Origin: Corynebacterium auriscanis | GTDB lineage: Bacteria; Actinomycetota; Actinomycetes; Mycobacteriales; Mycobacteriaceae | Assembly: GCF_030408435.1 (NCBI RefSeq) | Contig: NZ_CP047046.1 | Location: 2,028,572 to 2,092,571 of the forward strand | Length of the DNA: 64,000 bases | Reading direction: 5' to 3' | Part shown: one piece after another, positions 26,440 to 36,203 of the stretch | How positions within the stretch are numbered: position 1 is the stretch's first letter | Layout: each line of letters starts with the position of its first letter | The notes under the pieces: generated by a model | What the model was told of the DNA's origin: nothing | Database searches by the model: none | Seen by the model: only the letters and a program-made list of their open reading frames with translations | Translations under genes and position numbers: made by a program

Positions 26440-27120
26440 ATGTCCACACCCGCGCAGTTCCCTCACGATCCCCGTTTCCCTTCGCAGCCTGTACCGGATT
26501 CCAATCCTGGGTTCGCTCAGCCGTACAGGGCGGGGCACTCGTCGGTGCCGGGGTTGCGGATTAGCGACCAGGACCGGCAGCAGGCACTGGAAGCCTTGGG
26601 GTCCCACTTCGCCGAGGGACGTTTGCAGCTCGAAGAATACGAGGAACGAGCTTCCTCGGCTGCAGAGGCGACCACGGCTGATGACCTCAACGCGCTGTTT
26701 GTGGACCTTCCCGCATTGAAGCCCAATGCCCCTCTCATGCCCATGTACTCCGCCTCCGAAGTAGAGCGTGCCCGGATCAACGGTGGGCGCCCGAAGTCAG
26801 GGATCATGCTGCTGACAACCATCGGGTCAATCGTAGGCACGGCATTGTTGAGCCCTTATTGGGAGATGTCCGGGTTAATCATGTTCCTGATTCCCGCCGT
26901 TGCAGTGCTGCTGTACGTGCTCAAGATTGGCCCGGCTGAATGGCATGCACCTAGCCAGCGCTCTATCGAGCGAGAGCGCTTGCGTTCCATTCGCACCGAG
27001 CATCGCTACCAGGCTGAACAGCTGCGTGCACAGCGCCGACAGCAGCGCGCCGAACTCACCAGCAGCGCCATGGATATGGCTCATCGCAGCCTCAAACGCT
27101 TCCAAGGACCGCAACGATAA
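26440..27120 (+). CDS. DUF1707 domain membrane protein
   Basis: Residues about 40-90 form a DUF1707 (SHOCT-like) domain: LRISDQDRQQALEALGSHFA, GRLQLEEYEERASSA, then DLNALFVDLPA. Two membrane segments follow (SGIMLLTTIGSIVGTALLS and MSGLIMFLIPAVAVLLYVL), then a basic, Arg/Gln-rich helical tail. ATG 26440 was chosen because TATGCT lies 7 nt upstream, suggesting a leaderless start; ATG 26428 is in frame. Such proteins are common in actinobacteria and their function is not known. Confidence 0.78.
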   Translation: MSTPAQFPHDPRFPSQPVPDSNPGFAQPYRAGHSSVPGLRISDQDRQQALEALGSHFAEGRLQLEEYEERASSAAEATTADDLNALFVDLPALKPNAPLMPMYSASEVERARINGGRPKSGIMLLTTIGSIVGTALLSPYWEMSGLIMFLIPAVAVLLYVLKIGPAEWHAPSQRSIERERLRSIRTEHRYQAEQLRAQRRQQRAELTSSAMDMAHRSLKRFQGPQR

Positions 27121-27194
27121 AGCCCCCCTTAAGTGTGAGTTTTCGCCCGACAAACCGTTGCTAAGCCGCTCCGGCCGGGACTATACAGGGCGAC

Positions 27195-28601
27195 ATGACC
27201 ACATTTGCGATTGAGAACCCAAGCACAGGAAAGACCGAAGACAGCTTCGACCGCATCGAGGATTCGGCGCGCGATAACATCCTCGATCGCTCCACCGCCG
27301 CTTACGAAAGCTGGCACAAGGCCCCGATCGAGGAACGCGCAAAAGTCCTCGCCCGGGCTGCTGATCTGTACACCGAACGCAAGGCTGAACTGGCCCAACA
27401 CATTGGGCGCGAAATGGGGAAGTTGACTCGGTGGGCCGAGGCGGAAATCGACATCGTTGCCGATATCTACCGCTGGTACGCCGAGCACGCCCACGAGCTC
27501 CTCGCCGATGAACACCTGCCCGCCCAGGGCGCCCAGCTGACCGTCGTCCGCAAGGAACCACTGGGCCCACTTCTGGGCATCATGCCGTGGAACTTCCCCT
27601 ACTACCAAGTCGCCCGTTTCGCGGCGCCGAACTTGCTGCTGGGCAACACAATCGTCCTCAAGCACGCATCGATTTGCCCGCTGTCTTCCCAGGCTTGCCA
27701 GGACATTCTGGAAGAGGCGGGCCTGCCTAAGGACGTATACATCAACATTTACGCCTCCGGTTCGCAGATGGATGATTTTGTAGCCGATCCCCGCATCAAG
27801 GGCGTGTCACTCACCGGTTCCGAGGGCGCCGGCGCCGCAGTGGCGAAAACTGCCGGTGAGCACTACAAGAAATCCGTTCTGGAATTGGGCGGTAATGATC
27901 CGTTCATCGTTCTGGATGACGAGAACTTGGATTGGGTCCTCGACCAGTTCGCCCTCATCCGCATGTACAACACAGGCCAAGCATGCAACGCTCCAAAGCG
28001 CCTGATCGTGCAAGAGGAATTCTACGATCGCACGGTGACCTACTTGGAGAAGAAGATCGGCGCGATGACGGTAGGCGCCCACGATGATTCTAATGCCGAC
28101 ATCGGCCCGCTGTCTTCTATCGACGCCCGCGATGAGATCGTCGAACGCCTCCAAAAGGCAGCCGCCAACAACGAGGCCACCATCCGTGTGGGTGGCAAGA
28201 AGATCGATCGGCCGGGTGCGTACATGCAGCCCACGTTGCTCACAGACGTAGATCCGAATTCGGATGTGGGGTGCAACGAAATCTTCGGCCCCGTGGCTAT
28301 TGTGTACAAGGCCAAAGATGTCGACGAAGCTATCGCCATCGCCAACAACTCCGACTACGGCTTGTCCAGTTCCGTATGGGGCACCGACTTGGAAGCTGCA
28401 TACGGCGTGGCCCAACAACTCAATGACGGTATGACTTTCGTCAATGAGGCCTCCGTTACAGCAGCGGGCCTGCCCTTCGGTGGCGTAAACCGTTCTGGTT
28501 ACGGTCGCGAATTGGCGCGCTGGGGAGTAGGTGAATTCGTCAACGAGCACCTCTACCGCGTGAGCGGCCAACAGGATGCCGGGCAGTCCCCCGCGCTGTA
28601 A
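27195..28601 (+). CDS. gabD: NAD(P)-dependent succinate-semialdehyde-type dehydrogenase
   Basis: A 468-residue aldehyde dehydrogenase. The cofactor segment is PLLGIMPWNFPYYQVARFAA, the general base is in LELGGNDPF, and the catalytic Cys is in NTGQACNAPKR. Length and the NFPYYQVAR motif match the short succinate-semialdehyde dehydrogenase branch (GabD/Sad), which converts succinate semialdehyde to succinate. Substrate is predicted by similarity only. TATACA upstream suggests a leaderless start. The 3' end of the gene, including the stop, is part of a tandem repeat. Confidence 0.88.
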   Translation: MTTFAIENPSTGKTEDSFDRIEDSARDNILDRSTAAYESWHKAPIEERAKVLARAADLYTERKAELAQHIGREMGKLTRWAEAEIDIVADIYRWYAEHAHELLADEHLPAQGAQLTVVRKEPLGPLLGIMPWNFPYYQVARFAAPNLLLGNTIVLKHASICPLSSQACQDILEEAGLPKDVYINIYASGSQMDDFVADPRIKGVSLTGSEGAGAAVAKTAGEHYKKSVLELGGNDPFIVLDDENLDWVLDQFALIRMYNTGQACNAPKRLIVQEEFYDRTVTYLEKKIGAMTVGAHDDSNADIGPLSSIDARDEIVERLQKAAANNEATIRVGGKKIDRPGAYMQPTLLTDVDPNSDVGCNEIFGPVAIVYKAKDVDEAIAIANNSDYGLSSSVWGTDLEAAYGVAQQLNDGMTFVNEASVTAAGLPFGGVNRSGYGRELARWGVGEFVNEHLYRVSGQQDAGQSPAL

Positions 28602-28735
28602 TCACCGTCCACCCGGCGAGGCAATCAGCCACCCCGCCAAAAGCCGGGCAGTCCCCCGCGCTGTAATCACCGTCCACCCGGCGAGGCAATCAGCCACCCC
28701 GCCAAAAGCTGGGCAGTCCCCCGCGCTGTAATCAC
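28581..28735. repeat. 65-bp tandem repeat that includes the end of gabD
   Basis: Units begin at 28581, 28646 and 28711 (GGGCAGTCCCCCGCGCTGTAA), the last incomplete. The first 21 bases of each unit contain the final seven codons of gabD with its TAA, so two extra copies of the gene's tail lie downstream. The array fills the space to the convergent amidohydrolase gene. Confidence 0.95.
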
Positions 28736-28753
28736 CTTCCCTGGCTGGCGGGG

Positions 28754-30031
28754 TTACAGCCCCATCCCCTCCGGCCACGCACGATCCTCGCGAAACTGTT
28801 CCACTACACCTGCGAACATCCGAATCCCCACCCGCAGGGCGCGCTCATCGAACACGATGTCTGGTTGGTGGAGGTCCGGGCGCTCCCCCTTTCCAGTCCA
28901 AGTACCCAAGCGTGCCATCGAACCCGGTACGTGCTCCAAGTACCAACTGAAGTCTTCGCCTCCACTGGACTGCGGGGCTTCCTTCAACGCGTGGGGATCC
29001 ACATCCTTGACTGCCTGTGCCAACAAGGATGTACTCACATCATCATTCGTCACTGGTGGGACTCCCTTTGTGTAGCGAATCTCCACCAACGCTCCTGTGG
29101 GCTTGACAATATCCTGGACCAATTCGGTAATCAGTTCCTCGCCCTGCCGCCACACACTCACATCCGCGGTTCGGAACGTGCCTAGCAGGCGCACTTCTTC
29201 CGGAATGGCGTTGAACGTGGCACCGCCGTTGATCGCACCGAATGTCACCACCGTGCCACTGCGGGGATCGACCTTTCGAGTGAACTGCAGGGGCAGCTGA
29301 GTGGCGACCAATCCCGCCGCGAAGACCAAGTCGCTAGTTAAATGTGGTCGGGACGTGTGACCGCCCATGCCACGCAGCACGATTTCCACCACGTCGGATG
29401 CGCTAGTGATCGGGCCCACGCGCAGTCCTACCTCGCCCGAACGCAACTTGGGTTCGCAGTGCAGCGCGAAGATTTGGCTTACTCCATTGAGCGCTCCTGC
29501 CTCGATAACCTCGGTGGCGCCGCCATCCATCACTTCCTCAGCCGGTTGGAAAATGAAGCGCACGCGCACACCGAGGGCATCCACCCCGTTGGCGTCGACA
29601 AAATCTGCCAAAGCAACCGCCAACCCCAAAACCACAGTGGTGTGCATGTCATGACCGCATGCGTGCATCACCCCCGATACTTCAGAAGCGAAATCAAGGC
29701 CAGTGATCTCCTGAATAGGCAGGGCATCGATATCCCCGCGAAACGCTATGATCGGCTCGTTAACCGGACCGATGTCTGCGACTACACCATTGGTGGGCAG
29801 CCGCTCGGGCGTGAACCCTGCTTCCTGCAGGATCTCCATGATGAAATCCGTGGTGCGGTACTCCATGTGCGACAGTTCCGGGTTGCGGTGCAAGTGGCGG
29901 CGCCATCCGACCACACGGGAATCGTTGTGCTTTACCCAATCGCTGACGAACGTCGAGACTTCTGAGCTACCCACCTGAGTTTGTTCCACCTTCGCTGGAG
30001 CCGGTCGAGCAATATTTACCTGAGATTTCAT
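28754..30031 (-). CDS. M20-family amidohydrolase
   Basis: An M20D-type metallopeptidase/aminoacylase. Metal-site motifs are HACGHDMHT and [11 protein letters not shown]; the dimerisation lid contains [11 protein letters not shown]; near the C-terminus [16 protein letters not shown] is conserved. Such enzymes hydrolyse N-acyl amino acids or related amides; exact substrate unknown. C. glutamicum has an amidohydrolase (amiA) at the matching position. ATG 30031 ([10 protein letters not shown]) gives a normal family length; upstream in-frame starts would overlap the divergent punA. Only 28 nt separate the two start codons. Confidence 0.88.
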   Translation of the reverse strand: MKSQVNIARPAPAKVEQTQVGSSEVSTFVSDWVKHNDSRVVGWRRHLHRNPELSHMEYRTTDFIMEILQEAGFTPERLPTNGVVADIGPVNEPIIAFRGDIDALPIQEITGLDFASEVSGVMHACGHDMHTTVVLGLAVALADFVDANGVDALGVRVRFIFQPAEEVMDGGATEVIEAGALNGVSQIFALHCEPKLRSGEVGLRVGPITSASDVVEIVLRGMGGHTSRPHLTSDLVFAAGLVATQLPLQFTRKVDPRSGTVVTFGAINGGATFNAIPEEVRLLGTFRTADVSVWRQGEELITELVQDIVKPTGALVEIRYTKGVPPVTNDDVSTSLLAQAVKDVDPHALKEAPQSSGGEDFSWYLEHVPGSMARLGTWTGKGERPDLHQPDIVFDERALRVGIRMFAGVVEQFREDRAWPEGMGL

Positions 30032-30059
30032 CTTAACCCCTGCGGTAGACTTAGATGGC

Positions 30060-30872
30060 ATGAGCACTCAAGACCCATACGAAATTGCTCGCACTGCTGC
30101 CGCGCAGCTGAAGGACAAACTAGGTGTTGATTTCTTTGACGCCGCCGTGGTCCTTGGTTCTGGGTGGCGGCCTGCGGCGGACGTGATGACTGACAACGCC
30201 ACGGAAGTGGTTGAGTTCCCAATGGCGGAGCTGCCGGGATTCCTACCCCCGACTGCCGAAGGCCATGGAGGCACAATCCGATTCGCACGGCTGGGGGATC
30301 GAGCCGTGTTGATTCTGCTGGGTCGCACGCATGCCTATGAAGGCCACGAGTTGTGGCGGACCGCTCATGCCGTACGCACCGTCGCAGCCGCTGGAGTGCA
30401 AACCATCGTGCTGACTAACGCCGCGGGCGGATTGCTCGAGGGCATGCGGGTGGGTGAGCCAGTGTTGATTTCCGATCACATCAACTTCACGGCGAAGACT
30501 CCCCTAGTGGGCGCTAATTTCGTCAACCTTGTGGATGCATACTCTCCCACCTTGCGCGAGGCCACCCGGAAGCTGCGGCCCGAAATGCGTGAGGCCGTGT
30601 ACGCCATGATGCCCGGGCCGCAGTACGAAACCCCTGCGGAAATCAATATGCTTCGAACGCTCGGTGCGGGTCTGGTTGGTATGTCCACTGTGTACGAAAC
30701 GATCGCCGCTCGGGAGGCCAATATGGACGTGCTGGGCATCTCCCTTGTCACTAACCTAGCGGCCGGCATTACCGGTGAACCCCTCAATCACACAGAAGTA
30801 CTGGAAGCCGGTCGCGCCGCTGCCCAGGACATGGGTGAGCTGCTCGCGGAACTGGTGGGATCGTTGGCATGA
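30060..30872 (+). CDS. punA: Purine nucleoside phosphorylase
   Basis: A 270-residue trimeric-type PNP. Characteristic segments: [12 protein letters not shown] (phosphate site), [12 protein letters not shown] (phosphate-binding His), [12 protein letters not shown], and the purine site [10 protein letters not shown] with VGMSTVYET. It cleaves purine nucleosides to base and ribose-1-phosphate. The stop overlaps the pmmB start by 4 nt (ATGA), so the two are coupled; the second enzyme could process the sugar phosphate released. Confidence 0.93.
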   Translation: MSTQDPYEIARTAAAQLKDKLGVDFFDAAVVLGSGWRPAADVMTDNATEVVEFPMAELPGFLPPTAEGHGGTIRFARLGDRAVLILLGRTHAYEGHELWRTAHAVRTVAAAGVQTIVLTNAAGGLLEGMRVGEPVLISDHINFTAKTPLVGANFVNLVDAYSPTLREATRKLRPEMREAVYAMMPGPQYETPAEINMLRTLGAGLVGMSTVYETIAAREANMDVLGISLVTNLAAGITGEPLNHTEVLEAGRAAAQDMGELLAELVGSLA

Positions 30873-32764
30873 CGTACCCAGATCCAGCCGCGGGCTCCCC
30901 CGAAACGATCCCAGCCGCGAGCTCCCCCGAAACGATCCCAGCCCCGGGCACTCCCGAAGTCGCTTCCCGGGAGTCTTCCCTGGAAGCAGAGGCACCAACC
31001 CCTCGATTGCGTTTCGGTACCGCCGGGCTGCGGGGGCCGGTGGGCCCCGGCCCAGGGGAAATGAACGTCACCACGGCTACTCGCGCTACCGCCGGTGTGG
31101 CGCAGTGGATGAAGAGGACCCAAACCCCAATTCGCCGCGATGGCCGCTTTGCTGTCGCAGTGGGATACGACGCGCGCTATGCCTCCCAAGCGATGGCACG
31201 CGCGACGGCGGAGACCTTCGCTGGGGCTGGTTTTGAGGTCACACTGATTGCGGAACCGGCACCCACCCCGGTTCTGGCCTGGTTGGTTCGTGACCGCAAT
31301 CTGGATGCGGGTGTGCAGATCACCGCTTCGCACAATCCGGCCGCAGACAATGGCTATAAACTTTACCTGCGCGGGGGTTCACAGTTGATCTCCCCCGCTG
31401 ACCGCGAGATCGAAGCTGCCATCGCCGAACAGCCCGCAGCGCCGTGCAAGATTCCCCGCTCAGAGGCCAAAAACGTGGATCTGGCCACGGTTAGTGGTTA
31501 TGTGACGGACATCTGTCGGTTGGTCGCGACTGGGGAGCAATCAGTTTTGCGACCGCGCCGTCAACTGCGGATCGTCTACACGCCCTTACACGGTGTGGGT
31601 GGCAACGCCCTAGAGTGGGCCTTGCGCGAAGCCGGTTTCGGGGATGTGCACTCCGTCGCCTCCCAGCGCTGGCCAGACCCCACATTTCCCACCGTGGCGT
31701 TTCCCAATCCGGAAGAAGCCGGCGCCACTGATGAACTGTTAGCTACGGCCGAACGTTTGGATGCGGACTTAGCAATCGCACTGGATCCGGATGCCGACCG
31801 CTGCATGATCGGCGTGCGGCATTCCACGAACGACGGCACGGGCCGTTACCGGATGCTCCGGGGTGATGAGACCGGCCCACTATTGGCGCACCGGATTGTG
31901 GGGCGCGGGGCGTCGTCCCACAAAACCAACAGCACAACCCACAACCGCCATGCGACAAAACCCGTGGTGGCGACCACAATAGTGAGTTCGCAGATGTTGG
32001 GGCAGATGGCCCAGGCGCGTGGGTGGGATTACGTGGAGACCTTGACGGGCTTCAAGCATCTCGCGCGCGCGGCGGATGGCTTGCCGGGAGATCTGGCATT
32101 TGCGTACGAGGAGGCGATTGGCACGTGCCCCGCTCCGCAGATTGTCGCAGATAAGGACGGGATTGCCACGGCGTTGATTACGGCCGCATGGGCGGCGGAG
32201 CTCAAGGCCGAGGGACGTTCGCTACTGGACGAATGGGATGACCTGCAGAAAACCCACGGGGTGTTCGAGACAGCCCAAGTCAGCGCGCGCTACGCGACCG
32301 TTGATGAGGCACAGCAGCGGATCACAGATGTAGTGACCCACCCGCCGGCCGAATTGGGCGGGGTACCCGTCGCAGCCAGCGACCTGGATGGCACTCCTGG
32401 GGTGCGCCTGGCGGGATCTGTGGCAAGTGTGGGTGGTGCAGGTGGAGACGGCGCTAATGGAGCAGGTGGTGCGGCTGGCGACGGTGTGGCTGGCGTCGGT
32501 GTGGCTGATTGGGCTGACGGCGGGGCTGGCGACGGCGCGGCTGATTGGGCTGACGGCGGCGAGCTTCACCTACGGGTGGTCGCACGACCCAGCGGCACCG
32601 AGCCCAAGGCGAAGTTCTATCTGGAGATCTGCGCGCCCGCAGCCACAGGTCACGGGGCGGTTGACTTAGTGGACGACGCCACGCTGGCCAGGCGCCGCGA
32701 TCAGGTTAGTGCCCTGCTGGAGGCTGTACGGCGCGATGTGAAGAGCGTGGCGGGGGTGGAATAA
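30869..32764 (+). CDS. pmmB: Phosphoglucomutase/phosphomannomutase family protein PmmB
   Basis: An alpha-D-phosphohexomutase. The phospho-Ser is in [15 protein letters not shown] (about residue 154), the Mg-binding loop is DPDADRCM, the sugar loop is [11 protein letters not shown] and the phosphate-binding end is [12 protein letters not shown]. Near punA it may act as a phosphopentomutase as well as a hexomutase. At 631 residues it is longer than usual: an N-terminal tail repeats SPETIPA twice, and a Gly/Ala/Asp insertion with two ADWADGG repeats (about 32400-32570) precedes the C-terminal domain. Confidence 0.92.
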   Translation: MTYPDPAAGSPETIPAASSPETIPAPGTPEVASRESSLEAEAPTPRLRFGTAGLRGPVGPGPGEMNVTTATRATAGVAQWMKRTQTPIRRDGRFAVAVGYDARYASQAMARATAETFAGAGFEVTLIAEPAPTPVLAWLVRDRNLDAGVQITASHNPAADNGYKLYLRGGSQLISPADREIEAAIAEQPAAPCKIPRSEAKNVDLATVSGYVTDICRLVATGEQSVLRPRRQLRIVYTPLHGVGGNALEWALREAGFGDVHSVASQRWPDPTFPTVAFPNPEEAGATDELLATAERLDADLAIALDPDADRCMIGVRHSTNDGTGRYRMLRGDETGPLLAHRIVGRGASSHKTNSTTHNRHATKPVVATTIVSSQMLGQMAQARGWDYVETLTGFKHLARAADGLPGDLAFAYEEAIGTCPAPQIVADKDGIATALITAAWAAELKAEGRSLLDEWDDLQKTHGVFETAQVSARYATVDEAQQRITDVVTHPPAELGGVPVAASDLDGTPGVRLAGSVASVGGAGGDGANGAGGAAGDGVAGVGVADWADGGAGDGAADWADGGELHLRVVARPSGTEPKAKFYLEICAPAATGHGAVDLVDDATLARRRDQVSALLEAVRRDVKSVAGVE

Positions 32765-32805
32765 CACCACCGCAACCACCGTAGAAACGCGCCTGGTCGA
32801 CAACC

Positions 32806-32955
32806 CCGGCGCGGGGGTGGTCTCGCGGTTCTGAAGCGCGAACCCAGACAACGCTGACAGCCCACGCCCGGCGCGGGGGTGTTCTCGCCGTTCTGAAGCG
32901 CGAACCCAGACAACGCTGACAGCCCACGCCCGGCGCGGGGGTGGTCTCTCCAGAA
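32806..32955. repeat. 62-bp tandem repeat downstream of pmmB
   Basis: Units begin at 32806, 32868 and 32930 with CCGGCGCGGGGGTG; the last copy is partial. Each includes a TTCTGAAGCGCGAACCCAG segment. The repeat lies between pmmB and the Lrp-family gene and is non-coding (62 is not a multiple of three). Confidence 0.93.
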
Positions 32956-33012
32956 GCGCCCAATGTCGGCGATATTGCGATCTTTTGGCTCGGCGGGTAA
33001 TACTCTTTAGCC

Positions 33013-33453
33013 ATGGATAGCATCGACCACGCGATTATTGCGGAGTTACGGCGCGATGGGCGCATCAGCAATCAAGATCTTGCGCGCGCTGTGGGTTTAA
33101 CGCCAGCTCCTTGCTTGCGACGGGTTCGACGCATGGAAGCTGAGGGGATCATTCGCGGATACCACGCGGACATCGACCCGGCGGCAGTCGGGCAGGGATT
33201 CGAAGTCATCATCCTGGTAAACATCGAAAACAATAATCACGAGGCCACCAGCGGCTTTGAAAAACGAATTTTAGCCATGGATGAAGTGGTGGAGTTTCGC
33301 CGCATGTTCTCCCAACCCGATTACGTAGTGCGAGCTCGTTTTGCGGACATTGAGGCCTACGAAAAGTGGATGACCAACGAATTCCACCGGGATCCGGCAA
33401 TCATGCGGATCCACAGTCACATCACGATGAAGGTCCTCAAGGATGAAAAGTAG
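33013..33453 (+). CDS. Lrp/AsnC-family transcriptional regulator
   Basis: At 146 residues it has an N-terminal winged helix-turn-helix (DHAIIAELRRDGRISNQDLA, then LTPAPCLRRVRRMEAEGII) and a C-terminal RAM ligand-binding domain (VDEV-like VVEFRRMFSQPDYVVRARF). Such proteins sense amino acids and form octamers. TAATACT at 32998-33004, just before the ATG, suggests a leaderless transcript. No adjacent amino-acid gene points to its target. It converges with upp across a palindromic element. Confidence 0.92.
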   Translation: MDSIDHAIIAELRRDGRISNQDLARAVGLTPAPCLRRVRRMEAEGIIRGYHADIDPAAVGQGFEVIILVNIENNNHEATSGFEKRILAMDEVVEFRRMFSQPDYVVRARFADIEAYEKWMTNEFHRDPAIMRIHSHITMKVLKDEK

Positions 33454-33523
33454 CCGGGGCCCCTGTCGCCGAAAAGTAACCGGCACCCCTGTCGCCGCCC
33501 CCTCCAAACTCCCCCAATATACA

Positions 33524-33581
33524 AAAGTGCAGCAGAACTCCGACAAAAACACGCATTCTTGTTAGACATCTGCTGCACATT
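33524..33581. repeat. 58-bp palindromic element, copy 2 (convergent gene junction)
   Basis: GTGCAGCAGA (33527-33536) and TCTGCTGCAC (33569-33578) form the arms. It aligns over 58 bp without gaps to the element at 7954-8011, with seven substitutions. It sits between the convergent lrp-like and upp genes. The rest of the 33454-33777 gap holds a short CCCCTGTCGCCG duplication and C-rich, CACGCGCCCTCC-repeating DNA, with no gene seen. Confidence 0.9.
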
Positions 33582-33777
33582 CATCATTCAACACGAGACC
33601 AACGGCACCCCAAACCGCGCACCCTCACGCGCCCCTCCCGAGCCTCCCCCCCCCTCACGCGCCCTCCGAGCTCCGCTCCCCGCACGCGCCCTCCGCCCCC
33701 TCGATGGAACGGTCAATCTCCCCCAGTGACTTCACCCAGCCCGCTCAGTCTGAATTATTCGGACCGGATTAGCCAGA

Positions 33778-34425
33778 CTAAAGCGCCCCAAGATCAATGT
33801 TTCGCGGGCCATACAGGCGATCACCGGCATCGCCCAACCCCGGCACGATGTAGGCATCCTCGTTGAGCCCAGGATCAATGGTCGCGGTAATCAAGCGTTT
33901 TATGGGTAGCCCGGATTCCACCAGTGCGTCTACTCCAGGTTGCGCGCTCACCATGCATACGCACGTAATGTTGTCCGCGCCGCGCTCCACCAGTAATCGA
34001 ATGGCGTGCAACAGTGACCCACCCGTCGCTAGCATAGGATCCACAAGGAAAACGGGTTGTCCACTCAGGTCATCGGGCAGAGCTTCGAGGTACGGCACGG
34101 GTTCGTGGGTTTCCTCATCACGCGCAAGGCCGATGAATCCCACTTGGGCATCCGGGATCATGGATAAGGCTGGGTCAATCATGCCCAAGCCGGCGCGGAT
34201 GACGGGCACGATAATGGGTGGTTTTCGCAGGCGGAACCCTGCGGCCTGTTGCACTGGGGTGTCAACCTCGAAGCTCTCGAGCTCTAGTTCACCGGCAGCT
34301 TCGTAAACTAGCATCGCGCCGAGGTCGGCAAGCGCCGCGCGGAAGGCAGCGTTGTCGCTGTTTTTATCGCGCATGATGGTGAGCCGCGATGCCACCAGAG
34401 GATGATTAACCACCTTTGTTTCCAT
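33778..34425 (-). CDS. upp: Uracil phosphoribosyltransferase
   Basis: A 215-residue enzyme that makes UMP from uracil and PRPP. Landmarks: [20 protein letters not shown] start, [16 protein letters not shown], the PRPP-binding loop [15 protein letters not shown] and the uracil-binding C-terminus [15 protein letters not shown]. The frame is open to 34782, but ATG 34425 matches the family start exactly and the upstream part is Gly/Trp/Val-rich repetitive sequence. It is divergent from the cluster at 34745. Confidence 0.95.
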   Translation of the reverse strand: METKVVNHPLVASRLTIMRDKNSDNAAFRAALADLGAMLVYEAAGELELESFEVDTPVQQAAGFRLRKPPIIVPVIRAGLGMIDPALSMIPDAQVGFIGLARDEETHEPVPYLEALPDDLSGQPVFLVDPMLATGGSLLHAIRLLVERGADNITCVCMVSAQPGVDALVESGLPIKRLITATIDPGLNEDAYIVPGLGDAGDRLYGPRNIDLGAL

Positions 34426-34524
34426 AGCCCCACATTTTACGCATGTGGCAGGTGCGTTCGAAACTACGCAGTCCAACACACCACCGAGCCAGCTCACCCA
34501 ACTCAGCACCACCCAACCCGGACT

Positions 34525-34577
34525 AACCCAACCCACCGTCACCACCCATCTCGAACCAACCCAACCCACCGTCACCA
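34525..34577. repeat. 33-nt spaced direct repeat upstream of upp
   Basis: A 20-bp sequence, AACCCAACCCACCGTCACCA, occurs at 34525-34544 and 34558-34577 within a C/A-rich stretch (34480-34600). It lies in the 319-nt divergent gap between upp and the gene at 34745. From 34600 to 34744 the sequence becomes AT-richer (AACGATTTCGTAAGTG, then TTTCGTTAGTAGTAAGGA) and probably holds the plus-strand promoter and ribosome-binding site. Confidence 0.75.
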
Positions 34578-34744
34578 ACCCACCGCAGCATGAACCTTTT
34601 CGTGAACACCCGTGTCTAACGATTTCGTAAGTGACGCACCCCTGAACGCTCGCGGTTTGAACGGCCCCGTTCCTCAGCGGATTTCGATAGAACTCTGCCT
34701 GCCTCACCCCGTGAGCTTTCGTTAGTAGTAAGGACTGCCCTGCC

Positions 34745-35062
34745 ATGGCCGAAGTTTCATCCCCTGCGCCCCTAACGTTCATTGCTCACGAGGTCCGCAG
34801 CGCGGCCACCATCGCCCACACCGTGGCCTCCCAGTTGCACTCGCGTTCCGAAGTACTCCCATCGATTCTCTCGGGAGTACCGCACCCCGCTGCTCAAGAG
34901 TTTTCGGCTGCATTGGCCGATGCGCGGTCACGTCACAATTCCGGCTTGCAAGCGCTTGCTAGCTATTTTACCGACGCCGCCACGGGCCTCAGCGATTTCG
35001 ATACCGCAGTAGGAAATCATGAATCCGACCACGCGGCGATGTTCCGAGGGAAGGCGGGATGA
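34745..35062 (+). CDS. Small helical protein, WXG100-like size, partner of NlpC/P60 gene
   Basis: A 105-residue Ala/Ser/His-rich protein without signal peptide or membrane segment; two long amphipathic helices are likely (about residues 12-36 and 46-75). Size and helical-hairpin character resemble type VII secretion substrates, but no WXG motif and no clear C-terminal YxxxD/E are present. Its stop overlaps the next start by 4 nt, so it is coupled to the NlpC/P60 protein. AAGGA precedes the ATG by 8 nt or so. Confidence 0.75.
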   Translation: MAEVSSPAPLTFIAHEVRSAATIAHTVASQLHSRSEVLPSILSGVPHPAAQEFSAALADARSRHNSGLQALASYFTDAATGLSDFDTAVGNHESDHAAMFRGKAG

Positions 35063-36030
35063 TGAATATTGCGGGGCTATTGGAACCCATTTTGCGTCTG
35101 CTCCCTGCACCGACAGCAGCCGGTGCATCCAGTGCGGTAAAGGGATTGGCATCCATAGCTGATGTGGAATCGGTGGGGCGCCAGTTAGAAGGCTATATCG
35201 CCAACGGAATCCATGGGCAGGCTGGGCACGCTGTAACTCGCAACGTTAATGAGGCTATGCGGGCGGTCCATAGTGTGATCAAGGGTGGCAATCAGCTGGA
35301 TGATATTGCTCGCGAGGCCGTGGTGGCCACGCAAGCGACCGGCACACGGATAATGACGATCGCTCGGGAGTGCTTTGCCCAGTTATCCGGGGCATTGCAC
35401 GGGAGCATGCTACTGAATCCGCCCACGGCGATGGCCACGCTACTACCCATCGCGATGACACATTGGGGCCGCGCCGAAGCCGAGATAGAAGAACTGGGTG
35501 CCACTCTGCGCGCGCTGACGGCCAAAGTGAAATCCACTCACCTTCTCACACCCCGCGCAGAAGCGACAAACGGGGAAGTCGTCGCGCAAAAACCCGTGCT
35601 CGCGCACCCCACCGGTCCCCTAGACAAGCCCTCCCCCAGCCTGCACACCGCCGCCATGGATGGTGGTGCTCTGGCACCATCTACAGCTGCGGATCGGGCA
35701 GTTACGGCTGCCAAATCCGCTCTCGGCACGCCGTATCAGTGGGGCGGCAACGTCCCCGGTCAGGGATTGGACTGCAGCGGGTTAACGCAGTGGGCGTATA
35801 AGCAAGCGGGCATCGACCTGCCGCGCACGGCCGATGCGCAAGCAATCGGCCCTCAAATCCCGCAGCATCAGGTACGCCCCGGGGATCTAGCTGTCTGGGA
35901 TGGGCATGTGGCAATGGTTGTGGACAACGGTCGGATGATCGAAGCTGGCGATCCTGTACAGATCAACCCCATCCGGCGCGACAACATCGGCATGGCCTTC
36001 AAAGGGTTCTATCGCCCCACGGCGGCGTAA
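35059..36030 (+). CDS. NlpC/P60-family cell-wall endopeptidase
   Basis: The C-terminal 115 residues are a C40 peptidase: catalytic Cys in QGLDCSGLTQWAYKQAG, His in WDGHVAMVVD, the polar third residue near QINPIRR, plus the LGTPYQWGG entry motif. The N-terminal 190 residues are predicted helical (several Ala-rich helices) and lack a signal peptide. Such enzymes cut peptidoglycan stem peptides, so it must be exported; with the preceding small protein it could be a type VII-type cargo. Cg has a comparable gene near upp, from memory. Confidence 0.87.
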   Translation: MMNIAGLLEPILRLLPAPTAAGASSAVKGLASIADVESVGRQLEGYIANGIHGQAGHAVTRNVNEAMRAVHSVIKGGNQLDDIAREAVVATQATGTRIMTIARECFAQLSGALHGSMLLNPPTAMATLLPIAMTHWGRAEAEIEELGATLRALTAKVKSTHLLTPRAEATNGEVVAQKPVLAHPTGPLDKPSPSLHTAAMDGGALAPSTAADRAVTAAKSALGTPYQWGGNVPGQGLDCSGLTQWAYKQAGIDLPRTADAQAIGPQIPQHQVRPGDLAVWDGHVAMVVDNGRMIEAGDPVQINPIRRDNIGMAFKGFYRPTAA

Positions 36031-36045
36031 CCATGCTTGCGGATC

Positions 36046-36165
36046 CACTACCTCGCAACCAAACCCACCAACATACCAAACGCAACCAGCCCACCAACAT
36101 ACGCCAAACGCAACCACCCCACAAAACACACCAAACGCAACCAGCCCACAAAACACACCGAACCT
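36046..36165. repeat. Degenerate AC-rich tandem repeats downstream of the NlpC/P60 gene
   Basis: About four imperfect units built on CCAAACGCAACCAGCCCAC, with AACATACC or AAACACACC spacers (period near 27-28 nt), fill this stretch. Composition is extremely C/A-rich on the plus strand. It is non-coding and separates the peptidase from a small ORF. Confidence 0.75.
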
Positions 36166-36203
36166 AAACATTCAATAACCACCAGCACACAAAGGACCCA
36201 GCC

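Noticed and set aside
28581..28735. CRISPR array
   Set aside because: The repeat units are directly adjacent with no distinct spacers; this holds for the other tandem repeats too.
34426..34782. Longer upp reading frame
   Set aside because: The added sequence is repetitive Gly/Trp/Val-rich and the ATG at 34425 matches the family start.
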